This document shows positions 8,481-17,322 of a DNA stretch of 64,000 nucleotides, in pieces. Made by a program: the position numbers and the translations under genes. Source of the stretch: Pseudomonadota bacterium (GTDB lineage Bacteria; Pseudomonadota; Gammaproteobacteria; UBA1113). The notes beneath the pieces are model-generated. The model saw only the letters and a program-made list of their open reading frames with translations, was not told the origin of the DNA and searched no databases. The stretch spans positions 1 through 64,000 of the forward strand of contig JAJYCX010000010.1 of the NCBI GenBank assembly GCA_021778015.1, written 5' to 3'. Position 1 is the stretch's first letter. Every line of letters begins with the position of its first letter.

Positions 8481-8876
8481 TTATTCTTTAATGAGCCCAT
8501 CCACATAATACCAGCACCCATCTATACGGTGAAATTCACTGACTTCATGCAACTTTTCTCTACGGCCTTGAAAAAGATAATGGGCGATAAATTCAACATA
8601 AGCTGTGTTATCTGTAGGGGTAATTGTCGAAGCATTTAATACTTCTAACCGTAGCCATTTAATCTGTTTAGTCCATTCCGCGGCGCTGTGTGGATCAAAG
8701 CCAACCAGCGCCGGGCCACGCATGGTTTTGGCTATATAGGCTATATTAGCTTGAACATAGGCGGTATAACGCGAGCGCATTAAACTTTCTGCATCTGGCG
8801 CTACTCGCTCGCCATGGATATATTTTGCGCAACACTGTGCACTGTCTTTTGCAGAACCACAAACGCAAGTACTCAT
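8481..8876 (-). CDS. YchJ-like (UPF0225) SEC-C motif protein
   Basis: 131 aa, within the usual size of the YchJ family. It starts with a zinc-binding SEC-C-type cysteine cluster (CVCGSAKDSAQCC, residues 4-16), followed by the family signature AESLMRSRYTAYVQANIAYIAKTM. The C-terminal part (TAYVEFIAHYLFQGRREKLHEVSEFHRIDGCWYYVDG) is the NTF2-like fold with the typical FHR. The function of YchJ is unknown. It is monocistronic here, with a divergent exported-protein gene upstream. Confidence 0.88.
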   Translation of the reverse strand: MSTCVCGSAKDSAQCCAKYIHGERVAPDAESLMRSRYTAYVQANIAYIAKTMRGPALVGFDPHSAAEWTKQIKWLRLEVLNASTITPTDNTAYVEFIAHYLFQGRREKLHEVSEFHRIDGCWYYVDGLIKE

Positions 8877-9061
8877 GTTGAATGTTCCAAAAAGTGAGAG
8901 ATAAATGTTAGCATTTTGTGGCTGTTAAATAAAGACAAAGAGCTGGTTATTATAAATGGTAAAATTATACGCAAAAAAATAATACAAATTTTTACGCCAA
9001 TAACTACCTTTCTCGGCTATTTTATGTTAGGGTAATGCTCTATTATAATGTGGGCGAAGTT

Positions 9062-9697
9062 ATGCAAGCAGTGACAGCTATCAAAAATAAAAAATGTATT
9101 TTTCTTAAACTGACTATGGCCATCATTGGGCTAGGTGTTTTATCAACAGCCTGGGCAGACAATACTGCTTGCCTAAGTACAACAGATGGCAGAGCTAACT
9201 GTTTTACCTCTGAAGAATATCCTGGTATTGATTTTTCCTCGACTCGCACTACCGATGGTGATTCAGCCACAGAACAATCGCGTAGTTTCTGGTCCAAACT
9301 TTGGGGTACACCTGCCCCTACGGCTATTTATCCAGGCATGTTCACTTTTCACCTAATGCCTAGCAGCCGAGACGATAATTGGAACAATCAATTAATAGCA
9401 GGAACCTATAAGGGTTATTTTGCAGGTACTTTTATAAACTCTTTTTACGATCGAGGCTATGCCGTTGGTGTTCAACGCATGTGGGATACTGAGCAGTTAT
9501 CGGATAACTTCAAAAATAGCGTTGGTTACCGTTTGGGTTTGGTTACGGGTTATGACGAAAGACTAATGCCTATAGCAGGTAAGACGCCCGTCCTACCCTT
9601 CCCACAAATCATAGATGATCTGACCTGGAAAAACGTAGGGATAGAGTTCAGTTGGTGTTTTGATACTGTTTCGGCGGGTTTTGTGGTGACACTGTAA
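9062..9697 (+). CDS. Exported protein, probable outer-membrane beta-barrel
   Basis: 211 aa from the ATG at 9062, which follows GGGCGAAG; an ATG at 9035 is possible but a TATAAT-like box at 9044-9049 overlaps that region. A signal peptide is clear: Lys-rich start, hydrophobic core LTMAIIGLGVLSTAWA, cleavage before DNT. The mature part has alternating strands such as TFHLMPSSRDDNW, GYFAGTFINSFYDRGYAVG and GYRLGLVTGYDERLM, and ends on an aromatic/hydrophobic strand. The pattern recalls PagP-like lipid A acyltransferase barrels, but the catalytic His/Asp/Ser set could not be aligned. The PagP link is a guess. A family 2 palindrome begins directly after the stop. Confidence 0.65.
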   Translation: MQAVTAIKNKKCIFLKLTMAIIGLGVLSTAWADNTACLSTTDGRANCFTSEEYPGIDFSSTRTTDGDSATEQSRSFWSKLWGTPAPTAIYPGMFTFHLMPSSRDDNWNNQLIAGTYKGYFAGTFINSFYDRGYAVGVQRMWDTEQLSDNFKNSVGYRLGLVTGYDERLMPIAGKTPVLPFPQIIDDLTWKNVGIEFSWCFDTVSAGFVVTL

Positions 9698-9842
9698 TAT
9701 ATACTCATCGTCAATGAGAATGCGAGATTTGAATAAACGGATTGAACTTTAATCGAGGCTTTGTCATCCTCGACCGAAGGTCGGGGATCCAGGAGCATAT
9801 AGGCTTCTTACGGGATCTCCGACTGCACCGTGCGAGGATGAC
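9698..9842. repeat. Palindromic repeat family 2, copy B
   Basis: It starts immediately after the TAA of the exported-protein gene with TATATACTCATCGTCAATGAG and continues to GTCATCCTCGACCGAAGGTC, a centre, and a decayed complementary arm ending GCGAGGATGAC. It is about 75-80% like copy A at 7751. The right arm has lost pairing. Its position right at a gene end suggests insertion there or use as a transcript end. Confidence 0.75.
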
Positions 9843-9879
9843 AACGCCCTAGTTGAGATGACTTTCAGTAACCAGCAAC

Positions 9880-10500
9880 TTATCTCCTACCATTAATAAC
9901 AGTGCCTACTACTTTGCTTTGGCTATCTAAAATAACCTGCCCCGCTTGACCGGAGAATTCTACATTCCCAGAAATGGTAGACTTATCAGTCATTTTTAAA
10001 ATAGCTTGTTCATTACTGGATTTTTCGGTAACGTTACCAATCACTTGGCTGCTGGATAAAGTTACAGAGTTTGATGCCGAAAATACATCTTTCTCAAAAG
10101 TTGAGCGTGCGGCTTCGACAGGACCATCTACCGAGGTTACTCCTTTTACGGTACTTGAATTAATATTCAAAGGGCCTTTAACATCAATATCATTTGCGCT
10201 AGCATAAGTCATAGTTAAGGGCCCCTTAATCGTAATGTTATTTACGTTTGCATGATTCATCGTTAGTGGTCCATTAACGGTTACGTCATTGGCCGTTGTA
10301 TTATTCATCTTTAATGAGCCAAATACCTTGATAGTTCCGGTGACTGTAGTGCCATCTATAGTAGCGGGCCCATAACAGGTAATGTCTGCCACGGTTTGTT
10401 TGCTATAATTACAACTACCATATGAGGATGTTTGTGCTTGTGCTGTTAAAGCTATTGTTATCGTGAAGGCAACCCAAATAGATTTTGTGAAAAATTTCAT
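9880..10500 (-). CDS. Exported repeat protein, likely beta-helical
   Basis: 206 aa from the preferred start MKFFTKSIW at 10500, which gives a clean signal peptide ending in AQA; an ATG at 10521 adds 7 polar residues. The mature region contains imperfect repeats of about 18 residues with the recurring core N-GPLTM (VTVNGPLTMNHANVN, ITIKGPLTMTYASAN, IDVKGPLNINSS). Later strands of the type VTLSSSQVIGNV follow. Such short Gly-turn repeats predict a right-handed beta-helix, as in polymer-forming bactofilin-like domains. No enzyme motif was seen. A periplasmic or surface structural role is inferred. Confidence 0.7.
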   Translation of the reverse strand: MKFFTKSIWVAFTITIALTAQAQTSSYGSCNYSKQTVADITCYGPATIDGTTVTGTIKVFGSLKMNNTTANDVTVNGPLTMNHANVNNITIKGPLTMTYASANDIDVKGPLNINSSTVKGVTSVDGPVEAARSTFEKDVFSASNSVTLSSSQVIGNVTEKSSNEQAILKMTDKSTISGNVEFSGQAGQVILDSQSKVVGTVINGRR

Positions 10501-10612
10501 AAATTTATCCTTAAATATCAAAGACTTAAAATTTTAGCTTTTGTTTAAAGCCATATTCAGGTACAATCATATCCTATTCTAATATATAGATAAAGTAATT
10601 CCGAGAGAAATA

Positions 10613-11980
10613 ATGGCTATAAATAACAATAAAAAAGTATTGAGTATTATTGACGTTTTGCTAATGACGGTAACGGCAAATTTTGGTATCCGTTGGATTG
10701 CCGTGGCGGCCGGTATAGGTCCTTCTTCGTTATTTCTGTGGTTATTTGGTGCGGTACTGTTCTTTATGCCCCTAGCGATTATTACTGCACAAATGGCCCG
10801 TGCGCATCCCGATGAAGGCGGGTTATACGCCTGGACGCGGCTAACCTTAGGCGAAAAACATGGTTTTACTGTAGCGTGGCTTTATTGGATCAATAACATT
10901 TTTTATTATCCTGCTATTCTGATTTTTTTAGCCAGTAATTTTGCGTATCTCATTGGACGCCCAGATTTAACCCAAAATACGACTTTTGTGCTGACTACGG
11001 CTTTAGTTGGGTTTTGGATTATTGTCGCGATCAGTCTTTTTGGTTTAAAAGCCAGTAAATATGTGGTGAGTTTTGCAGGCATATTCGGTCTTATTATGCC
11101 CCTACTACTGTTAGTTTTCTTTGCCATTTTGGCTTATATAAAATTAGGTGGCAGTGCTACAGATTTTAGCTGGAATAATTTTATACCAGGCGGAAAAATC
11201 ATGGGTAATTTATCTTCTTTAAGCATGATTATGTTTGCGATGGCGGGTGTTGAAGTAACTGCGACTTTTGCTAATCGTGTAGAACGGCCACGGCGTGACT
11301 TATATGGCGGTTTGCTTTTGGGTTCAGCAGGCATTTTTATTCTCTATGTGACGGGCACTATTTCAATGAATATTTTAGCGGCACCCACAGAATTATTGAA
11401 AACGTCTGGACTAATGCAAACTTTCGCCATTATCGATCAAAAGTTTCATATTTCGTGGCTGAGTAGAACCATAGCAGGTTGCGTCACTTTTGCAGAAATG
11501 GCCGCAATAGTAGTTTGGTTATTGGCACCGGTGATTATGTTTTTTAAGTGTACGCCACGCGGCATACTGCCTGAATGGATGCATAAAACGGATAAAAACG
11601 ATACGCCGGTTAATGCCATATTATTTCAAGGCATTTTAGTCTCTATTATCATTGCTGTTACCAGCTTATTACCCAATGTCAATGCAATGTATCAAGTGCT
11701 GGTGTTAATGGCAACGGTTCTTTATTTCATTCCATATCTATTTTTAGCCGTTGCTTATATACGCTCTATTACTGTCATTGGAATGAATAAATTAGTAGCC
11801 TATTTGTTAGCCATAGGCGTTTTCGCTTCAATCACATTAGGTATTATTGTCAGCTTTGTTCCTAGTGAAGATTTAAAAACCACGCATGATATCTGGCTCT
11901 ATGAAACCGAGTTGGTTTTAGGACCAGTATTGATAATAGCAATAGGCTGGTTTTTATATAGATTTCGCAAAGTAGCTTAG
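10613..11980 (+). CDS. APC-family amino-acid permease
   Basis: 455 aa, about 12 hydrophobic segments spread along the whole length; inner-membrane transporter. The N-terminus (LLMTVTANFGIRWIAVAAGIGPSSL) and the HPDEGGLYAWTRLTLGEKHGF block match the glutamate/GABA-antiporter-like branch of the APC superfamily. The conserved MIMFAMAGVEVTATFANRVERP helix (about 205-225) matches as well. Shine-Dalgarno is GAGAGAAA. The gene ends 4 bp from the convergent phosphatase gene. The substrate cannot be assigned; amino-acid import is a common need of intracellular bacteria. Confidence 0.88.
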   Translation: MAINNNKKVLSIIDVLLMTVTANFGIRWIAVAAGIGPSSLFLWLFGAVLFFMPLAIITAQMARAHPDEGGLYAWTRLTLGEKHGFTVAWLYWINNIFYYPAILIFLASNFAYLIGRPDLTQNTTFVLTTALVGFWIIVAISLFGLKASKYVVSFAGIFGLIMPLLLLVFFAILAYIKLGGSATDFSWNNFIPGGKIMGNLSSLSMIMFAMAGVEVTATFANRVERPRRDLYGGLLLGSAGIFILYVTGTISMNILAAPTELLKTSGLMQTFAIIDQKFHISWLSRTIAGCVTFAEMAAIVVWLLAPVIMFFKCTPRGILPEWMHKTDKNDTPVNAILFQGILVSIIIAVTSLLPNVNAMYQVLVLMATVLYFIPYLFLAVAYIRSITVIGMNKLVAYLLAIGVFASITLGIIVSFVPSEDLKTTHDIWLYETELVLGPVLIIAIGWFLYRFRKVA

Positions 11981-11984
11981 AACA

Positions 11985-14900
11985 CTAGGACATCCCTGGC
12001 CTAAGATTTTTCGATGCGTTGTGTGTCCCCAGATTTTCAGGCTTAGGCCCGAAGAAGCTGCAACGAGAACTTTCCTTATGGCTGGAATTCTTTTTTTTCT
12101 CTGATTCATCTTCACGCGCATAAAACCACCCTGTCATGGCGGTTCCAGCGAGAGAAATAGTAGCAAAAATAGATATGCCGCTATGTAATTCCATAAATGC
12201 GACTATAGAAACTAAGGCTATAAAGATTCCACTTATAATACTGCCCTTCTTCAAAAAGCTATTTGATTTTTCTTCTTTGTGTTTTTCAGGGAGCGATTTG
12301 TTTTCGGCCTGTGAAGGTGATAATGATGAACCTAGGCGATTTCCGATTGGAGAAAAGAAAGAAGGACTATTCTGTATTGTTGGTTCAACGTTTTCAGCCT
12401 GTTTCGGTTCAAGAGCTGGACTAGGATTATCGCATATTATTGACGCAACTTCTCCATCACTTTCCGGTTCAAGAGCTGGATTAGGATTATCCTGCATCGC
12501 TGCTTCAATTTTTTCATTAACATTCAAAGTCATTTTTGTGACTTTGGGTTGTATTGGAGGAAGATATAGGCCAAGATTATCCTGCACTGAATTGATTTTT
12601 TTAGAAGATAAAGCCTCTATTTTTTCTATTAATATGCTATGTATAATTTCAGCATCTACTGCCGGTAACCAGTTCAATGCATTGGGCGCTCTCAAACTGC
12701 GCAAAGTATGCTGTATACAAAAAATTGAATACCTATCAATAATATCTCTATAGGCCTTTTCTCTATTCGGTATATCCATATCCGTGACATCGGTATTGGC
12801 AATTTTTTTCAAAGTTGGATCCCTAAAGATATCTATTCTTCTACCTTCCTTATGAATATAAACATTTGCCAATAAACCTTTAAATTCTGCTGCGAGGCTG
12901 CACATACGTTCGCGCACACTCTTTGAAACATCAACCTCAGAAATACTCCCTATACTTTGGAAACGAATGCCTTCGGTTCCAAGGGTAGTACGGCGTCCAT
13001 TATCTTTGCTGATCAAGCCTTTTCTCGCCTGATCGTTTCCAATAGCACGACGTAAAGGATGGTATTTGGGGTCTAAAAGATTTTCGAGTTCATCAATGCC
13101 AAATTTTTTGATAATAATGTCGGCTGTACGCGACAGATTCAGACAATGAGAAATAACAGCTCCAGTACGATTCTTACCACTGGCGCAATTGATAGGCACA
13201 ATGATATTAGCGTATTTTTTATCTAGGTCGTATTTTAATATAAGCTCATTATACACAGTACAGAGCATGGAAAATATTGCAATAGTATTTAGAAGTACCT
13301 CCAGGGAGTCCAACGTTCCGCTTTGATGGAGCGTCTTAACTTTTTTCATTAACTTAAGATATGCATTTAAACGGTTTAGATCCTCTAAACGTTCGCGATC
13401 TTCTGGTTGAATGCTCTTTGTAAGTTCATCTCTGAAAGTTTCAATATAAAGAATATTTTCATCTATGCCGGACGTATAATGGATATAGGGCAGCATTTCT
13501 TGTAAATTTTCATAGCTCATTACTTCGGCTACAGCTTTTTGCACTAACTCGGGAGCATGCTGTAGGTTCTCCAGGTGCTTTTCATGGTTCGTTGTCAGAT
13601 TGCTAAAAAATAGTTGGTGATTTAAGCGCCCTGCTGCTTCATCTGTTGTCGCTATGATTTTTTTATCTAGGGGGACTATGTCCTTGTGAAAAATTTTATT
13701 AGCGAATGCTGTAGTCAGATCTATACCGCAAAGCGATATGCTGCATAAGCGTAGGGGCCGATCAGTTCCCCGAGTCATCATGGCAAGTTTTTGCATTAGA
13801 GTTGCATTGTTGAAATCTACTAATACAGAATGGGTGGTGTTTTCAAGGGGGGCCAGAGCGGTGGAACAGCCTGTAATATTGCTTATTTTAGGTAGCTGTA
13901 TTGTGCCATTTTCCTCTACTATAATACCCATTTGTTCGAATGTACGGAAATTCTTTGCCCCGGGAAGTTTTTTGAGCTGGCTAGGAAAAGCTACTTCACC
14001 CGCTAATATGGCATCTCCCAAATACTGAAGCAAAGCTTCTTCGCAGGGATCAAGTTCATCTAGAAAATCATAGGTTGTATCGTTATCAACCATTACACCA
14101 TCTGCGGAAAGTTCTAGATCTGATGCAGTGTGAGGTCTTCTCTCTTCTGTTTTATGACTGAGTTTAAGTTTCTCGCTCCAATATTGCTCAATTCTTTCGG
14201 TCATTTCATTCGTTTTAGGATGAACGATGGTATTATAGTCTTCAGAAATACTAGCGAGTTCGGGTATATTGGGATCATTATAGTTAAAACTGTCAACAAG
14301 GATAAGAGGAATAGGCTTCCAGGCCATACTAGCAGCGGGCAGGATCTTATCTAATGACTCTAGCGATTTTTCTATAGTTTTAAATTCTTCTTGCTCACCA
14401 AAAGCATCTGTTAACTGCTCTGCAATACTATGTGCAACATTGGATAAATATTCGCGGGCATAGTCGTTGAGTTTTTCTGCTCTTTCATCTGCGCTTAGCT
14501 TAGCAAGAGATTCTTGATAGGTTTGAATATCCGCAATGAATTGCTCGTAAAATGCCTGGGCATGATCCGCAATAAAATCTGTATTTTTCACACCGCGAAT
14601 TTTATAGAGTAAATGTTGTGAAAGGTATAAGCCTATACCATAGCGAGCATAGCTGTAACAGGGATCGATCTCTTTATTTGGATCATAGTTACGGGTATCC
14701 ATACAAAAAATAACTGGGTCATTTTCAGTTTGGTAGAGTGTACTCGTAATATCTTGTTTTTCATCGCCCTCAATATGACTTTGATAAAATAATTCGTATA
14801 ATCGCTTTGCGGTAGGATCATTGTATTGAACGGGTAAATCGGGATTAGATACAGAAGGATGCTTGGCCAAATAGTGCTTTAGCGTTTCTTTAGTCCGCAT

Positions 14901-15239
14901 TTCGTCTTTAGAATCGAATGTTTCGCCACCTTTGTTAGGCAGATCACTACACCACCCTATATTCTTTTTGTCTACGGGGAGTGGCTCTGGGTCCGCAAGA
15001 GATTCAAAAGCAGAAGATGCTTTTGGGCCCTCATCTTGGTGTGCTTCTTCAAGCAGCTGCAAGTCTAGAATAGGCTGTTTATCTTTGCTTGCTCTTTCAG
15101 GCAGTTGCAAGTCATCTTTGCTTGCTACTTTAGGCAGTTGCAAGTCATCTTTGCTTGCTTTTTCAGGCAGTTGCAAGTCATCTTTGCTTGCTTTCCAGTT
15201 TAGAATTGTATAATTGTCTTCATAACTACTTCCCGGCAT
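11985..15239 (-). CDS. Large SopB-like CX5R phosphatase, putative effector
   Basis: 1084 aa. Residues 16-55 contain four near-identical copies of an 11-residue unit (ASKDDLQLPE type). The catalytic candidate is NCASGKNRTGAVISH with Cys685 and Arg691. This matches the CX5R loop of SopB/IpgD and INPP4-type phosphoinositide phosphatases (C-K-S-G-K-D-R-T) rather than classical tyrosine phosphatases. Near residues 1000-1045 are two hydrophobic stretches that could anchor it in a membrane; the tail is Ser/Lys-rich. Single gene with its own promoter and a GAGGGGG Shine-Dalgarno. Host phosphoinositide dephosphorylation after secretion is an inference; no activity can be proved from sequence. Confidence 0.75.
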   Translation of the reverse strand: MPGSSYEDNYTILNWKASKDDLQLPEKASKDDLQLPKVASKDDLQLPERASKDKQPILDLQLLEEAHQDEGPKASSAFESLADPEPLPVDKKNIGWCSDLPNKGGETFDSKDEMRTKETLKHYLAKHPSVSNPDLPVQYNDPTAKRLYELFYQSHIEGDEKQDITSTLYQTENDPVIFCMDTRNYDPNKEIDPCYSYARYGIGLYLSQHLLYKIRGVKNTDFIADHAQAFYEQFIADIQTYQESLAKLSADERAEKLNDYAREYLSNVAHSIAEQLTDAFGEQEEFKTIEKSLESLDKILPAASMAWKPIPLILVDSFNYNDPNIPELASISEDYNTIVHPKTNEMTERIEQYWSEKLKLSHKTEERRPHTASDLELSADGVMVDNDTTYDFLDELDPCEEALLQYLGDAILAGEVAFPSQLKKLPGAKNFRTFEQMGIIVEENGTIQLPKISNITGCSTALAPLENTTHSVLVDFNNATLMQKLAMMTRGTDRPLRLCSISLCGIDLTTAFANKIFHKDIVPLDKKIIATTDEAAGRLNHQLFFSNLTTNHEKHLENLQHAPELVQKAVAEVMSYENLQEMLPYIHYTSGIDENILYIETFRDELTKSIQPEDRERLEDLNRLNAYLKLMKKVKTLHQSGTLDSLEVLLNTIAIFSMLCTVYNELILKYDLDKKYANIIVPINCASGKNRTGAVISHCLNLSRTADIIIKKFGIDELENLLDPKYHPLRRAIGNDQARKGLISKDNGRRTTLGTEGIRFQSIGSISEVDVSKSVRERMCSLAAEFKGLLANVYIHKEGRRIDIFRDPTLKKIANTDVTDMDIPNREKAYRDIIDRYSIFCIQHTLRSLRAPNALNWLPAVDAEIIHSILIEKIEALSSKKINSVQDNLGLYLPPIQPKVTKMTLNVNEKIEAAMQDNPNPALEPESDGEVASIICDNPSPALEPKQAENVEPTIQNSPSFFSPIGNRLGSSLSPSQAENKSLPEKHKEEKSNSFLKKGSIISGIFIALVSIVAFMELHSGISIFATISLAGTAMTGWFYAREDESEKKKNSSHKESSRCSFFGPKPENLGTHNASKNLRPGMS

Positions 15240-15292
15240 ATAACCCCCTCGTTATACCGTTCCTTGGTTCTTATTATCTATTCTTAACGGTC

Positions 15293-15322
15293 ATTATAAC
15301 ACGATAAAAGCAGTACTGGCAA
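15293..15322 (-). promoter_or_regulatory. Promoter of the SopB-like phosphatase gene
   Basis: On the minus strand: TTGCCA (15322-15317), 18-bp spacer, TATAAT (15298-15293), about 53 bp before the start codon. The -35 lies in an inverted repeat (TACTGGC/GCCAGTA, 15314-15345) that directly follows the stop of the acid phosphatase gene and may also act as its weak terminator. Confidence 0.55.
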
Positions 15323-15345
15323 CAGAGCCTAAAATATGGCCAGTA

Positions 15346-16026
15346 TCAAGGAATATAGTAATAGGGATCAGGCAATTTATAGGTTCTATCCGCATAACCA
15401 CCACGTAGATCACTCATTTGATCGCCGATATTAAGGACTATATGGTAGCCTTGATCGGTTATTTTTTTACGAGCGGCTGTTTTATAAGTACTGACGGTGG
15501 GTTCATTGTAATTAAGAGGTTTCATCATTAAACCATCGTATTTATCAAAGCCGGCTGCATGTAAATTGTCGGCAGTACTTTTGCGAAGCCCGGCAGTATC
15601 TTTACGGCCTGTAATGAAAAACACATGTAACTGCGCTTTCTCTGCTTGCTGATAGAGCGCTAATGTGGCAGGAATTGCTGGTGATTTGCCTTGGGCAATC
15701 GACGCCTCAATTTCATCGTAGGTGCCACCAAAATGGAGCTTTTGCATCCAATCATAATTGGAAAGCACCGTTTCATCAATATCAAAAACAACCGCTAATT
15801 TTTCTTTAGAATTTTGTTTCTGCTGCTCAGCAATGACCGCGGAAAGATAATTTTGCGCTTGATAAGTGACAGCTTTGATGTCTTGTTCATAAGCGTCTGA
15901 GTCGTGATAGTCTATCAAGATATCTTTGGTAATTTGCAAGTTTTGCGGTTCAGTAGCGTATAAAGTAGCACTACACAGACTTAACAAGATACAGCTCAAT
16001 AGGACTAAACTTTTCCGGCTTAACAT
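15346..16026 (-). CDS. HAD-family acid phosphatase, exported
   Basis: 226 aa with a signal peptide (LVLLSCILLSLCSATLYA). The HAD nucleophile motif is VVFDIDETVLSNYDW (about 73-87), the class B/class C acid phosphatase form DxDxT/ET with Asp acid-base. Motif II is FFITGRKD, and motif IV is NIGDQMSDL near the C-terminus. Length and layout fit the lipoprotein e(P4)/class B acid phosphatase group, which removes phosphate from nucleotides or small phosphomonoesters in the periplasm or outer membrane. A Cys lies in the signal region, but no convincing lipobox is present. Confidence 0.87.
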   Translation of the reverse strand: MLSRKSLVLLSCILLSLCSATLYATEPQNLQITKDILIDYHDSDAYEQDIKAVTYQAQNYLSAVIAEQQKQNSKEKLAVVFDIDETVLSNYDWMQKLHFGGTYDEIEASIAQGKSPAIPATLALYQQAEKAQLHVFFITGRKDTAGLRKSTADNLHAAGFDKYDGLMMKPLNYNEPTVSTYKTAARKKITDQGYHIVLNIGDQMSDLRGGYADRTYKLPDPYYYIP

Positions 16027-16089
16027 TGAAAAACTCCTAAGATTAAGTGGCCAAAATAGATAATAAGTTAAACAAGAGGCTTTTGCAAA

Positions 16090-16878
16090 TTAATGCGCAG
16101 TCCAACCACCATCCATAGAGATCACTTCACCCGTCATGCCTTCTGCAGAAGCAGAACACAAGAATACCACTAAATCTGCCAGGTTTTCAGGTTTTATGAA
16201 TTTTTTATTAGGCTGACTTTGTAGTAAAACATCTCTAATAACGGCATCTTCAGATATTTTATGGGCCTTGGCCTGCTCTGCTATTTGTTTTTCTACCAGA
16301 GGAGTTTTCACATAGCCAGGACAAACCACATTACAGGTTATGTTACTTTCGGCTAGCTCTAGCGCAACGGTTTTGGTTAAGCCAACTAGGCCATGTTTTG
16401 CAGCCACATAAGCGGATTTAAAGGGAGATGCTACTATGCCGTGTGCCGAAGCAATATTGACGATACGGCCCCAATCTGCTTTTATCATATGAGGTAAAGC
16501 CAGTTTGGAAAGCCTAAATGCAGAAGTTAAGTTGATAGCCAGGATGGCTTCCCATTTTTCATCGGGAAATTCAATGACTGGGGCTACATATTGAATGCCC
16601 GCATTGTTCACGAGTATATCTAGGCCGCCTAGTTCTTTGACTGTTTTCTCAACCATCGTTTCTAAAGCTTCTTTATTCGCAACATCCGCTGCAGAATAAC
16701 CTACCGAAACGTGATAAGTCTTTTCCAAATCGCTTCTGATTGCCTCAATTTCTTTGGCATCGCCAAAACCATTCAGCATAATATTGGCACCGGCCCTAGC
16801 CAAGGCATGGGCAATAGCAAGCCCAATACCGCTGGTAGAACCCGTAATAAGTGCTGTTTTATTCTTTAAATGTGTCAT
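16090..16878 (-). CDS. bdhA: 3-hydroxybutyrate dehydrogenase
   Basis: 262 aa, short-chain dehydrogenase. The NAD-binding loop is TGSTSGIGLAIA, then NNAGIQYVAPV. The catalytic Ser is in NIASAHGIVAS, with Tyr/Lys in SAYVAAKHG. The central and C-terminal segments (CNVVCPGYVKTPLVEKQIAEQAK, then QPNKKFIKPENLADLVVFLCS) are characteristic of D-3-hydroxybutyrate dehydrogenase, which interconverts hydroxybutyrate and acetoacetate. Role: use of ketone bodies or of polyhydroxybutyrate breakdown products. Monocistronic with an extended -10 promoter upstream. Confidence 0.9.
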   Translation of the reverse strand: MTHLKNKTALITGSTSGIGLAIAHALARAGANIMLNGFGDAKEIEAIRSDLEKTYHVSVGYSAADVANKEALETMVEKTVKELGGLDILVNNAGIQYVAPVIEFPDEKWEAILAINLTSAFRLSKLALPHMIKADWGRIVNIASAHGIVASPFKSAYVAAKHGLVGLTKTVALELAESNITCNVVCPGYVKTPLVEKQIAEQAKAHKISEDAVIRDVLLQSQPNKKFIKPENLADLVVFLCSASAEGMTGEVISMDGGWTAH

Positions 16879-16915
16879 GCTATCCTCGTAAGTTATGTTA
16901 CAATTTTATGCCATT

Positions 16916-16924
16916 ATTATAGCA
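16916..16924 (-). promoter_or_regulatory. Extended -10 promoter of bdhA
   Basis: TGC-TATAAT on the minus strand (16924-16916), 37 bp before the start codon. No good -35, as is common for extended -10 promoters. Confidence 0.45.
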
Positions 16925-16949
16925 TAAATAGCTTAACTTTTAAATCAGG

Positions 16950-17322
16950 GTAATTCGTTGATAGCTTTCTCCGTATCTATGAGTAGATTTCGATAGCGTA
17001 GAACTACCCGGCCGTCATTGCGAACAAGCGAGTAGCTAATCTATAATAGAAACTAGGCACGGCAATTATAACTGAATTATTGAATTCAACGAAACTAGAC
17101 GAGCGCAGTGTGGCAATCCATCGTTTTAACAATGAAAATGAACGCTATGTGAAATATATAAATTGGGTATTTTACTGGATTGCCACACTGCGCTCGTTTA
17201 GTTTCGCGCAACTTTATCATTTTGTGAATACCATCATATAGCGAGACTATTATAGTTCAATTACTCGCTTGTTCGCAATGACGGCCGGGTAGCTCTACGC
17301 TATCGTAACTTACTCAGAGGTT
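16950..17322. repeat. Nested palindromic element, copy 1
   Basis: Two inverted repeats, one inside the other. The outer 42-bp arms are at 16993-17034 and 17262-17303 (contain CCCGGCCGTCATTGCGAAC). The inner 31-bp arms are at 17090-17120 and 17176-17206 (contain GACGAGCGCAGTGTGGCAAT), with one mismatch. A 55-bp core lies between. No coding capacity. A second copy is at about 54145-54539. The right edge overlaps the last codons and stop of the ABM-like gene ending at 17310, so the element has supplied that gene's end. Confidence 0.9.

Noticed and set aside
12136..12753. Open frame of 205 codons on the plus strand
   Set aside because: It lies fully inside the phosphatase gene on the other strand, has no Shine-Dalgarno and reads as low-complexity hydrophobic/Ser residues; a shadow frame.
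16950..17322. CRISPR or insertion sequence
   Set aside because: No regularly spaced direct repeats and no transposase frame; it is a non-coding nested palindrome.
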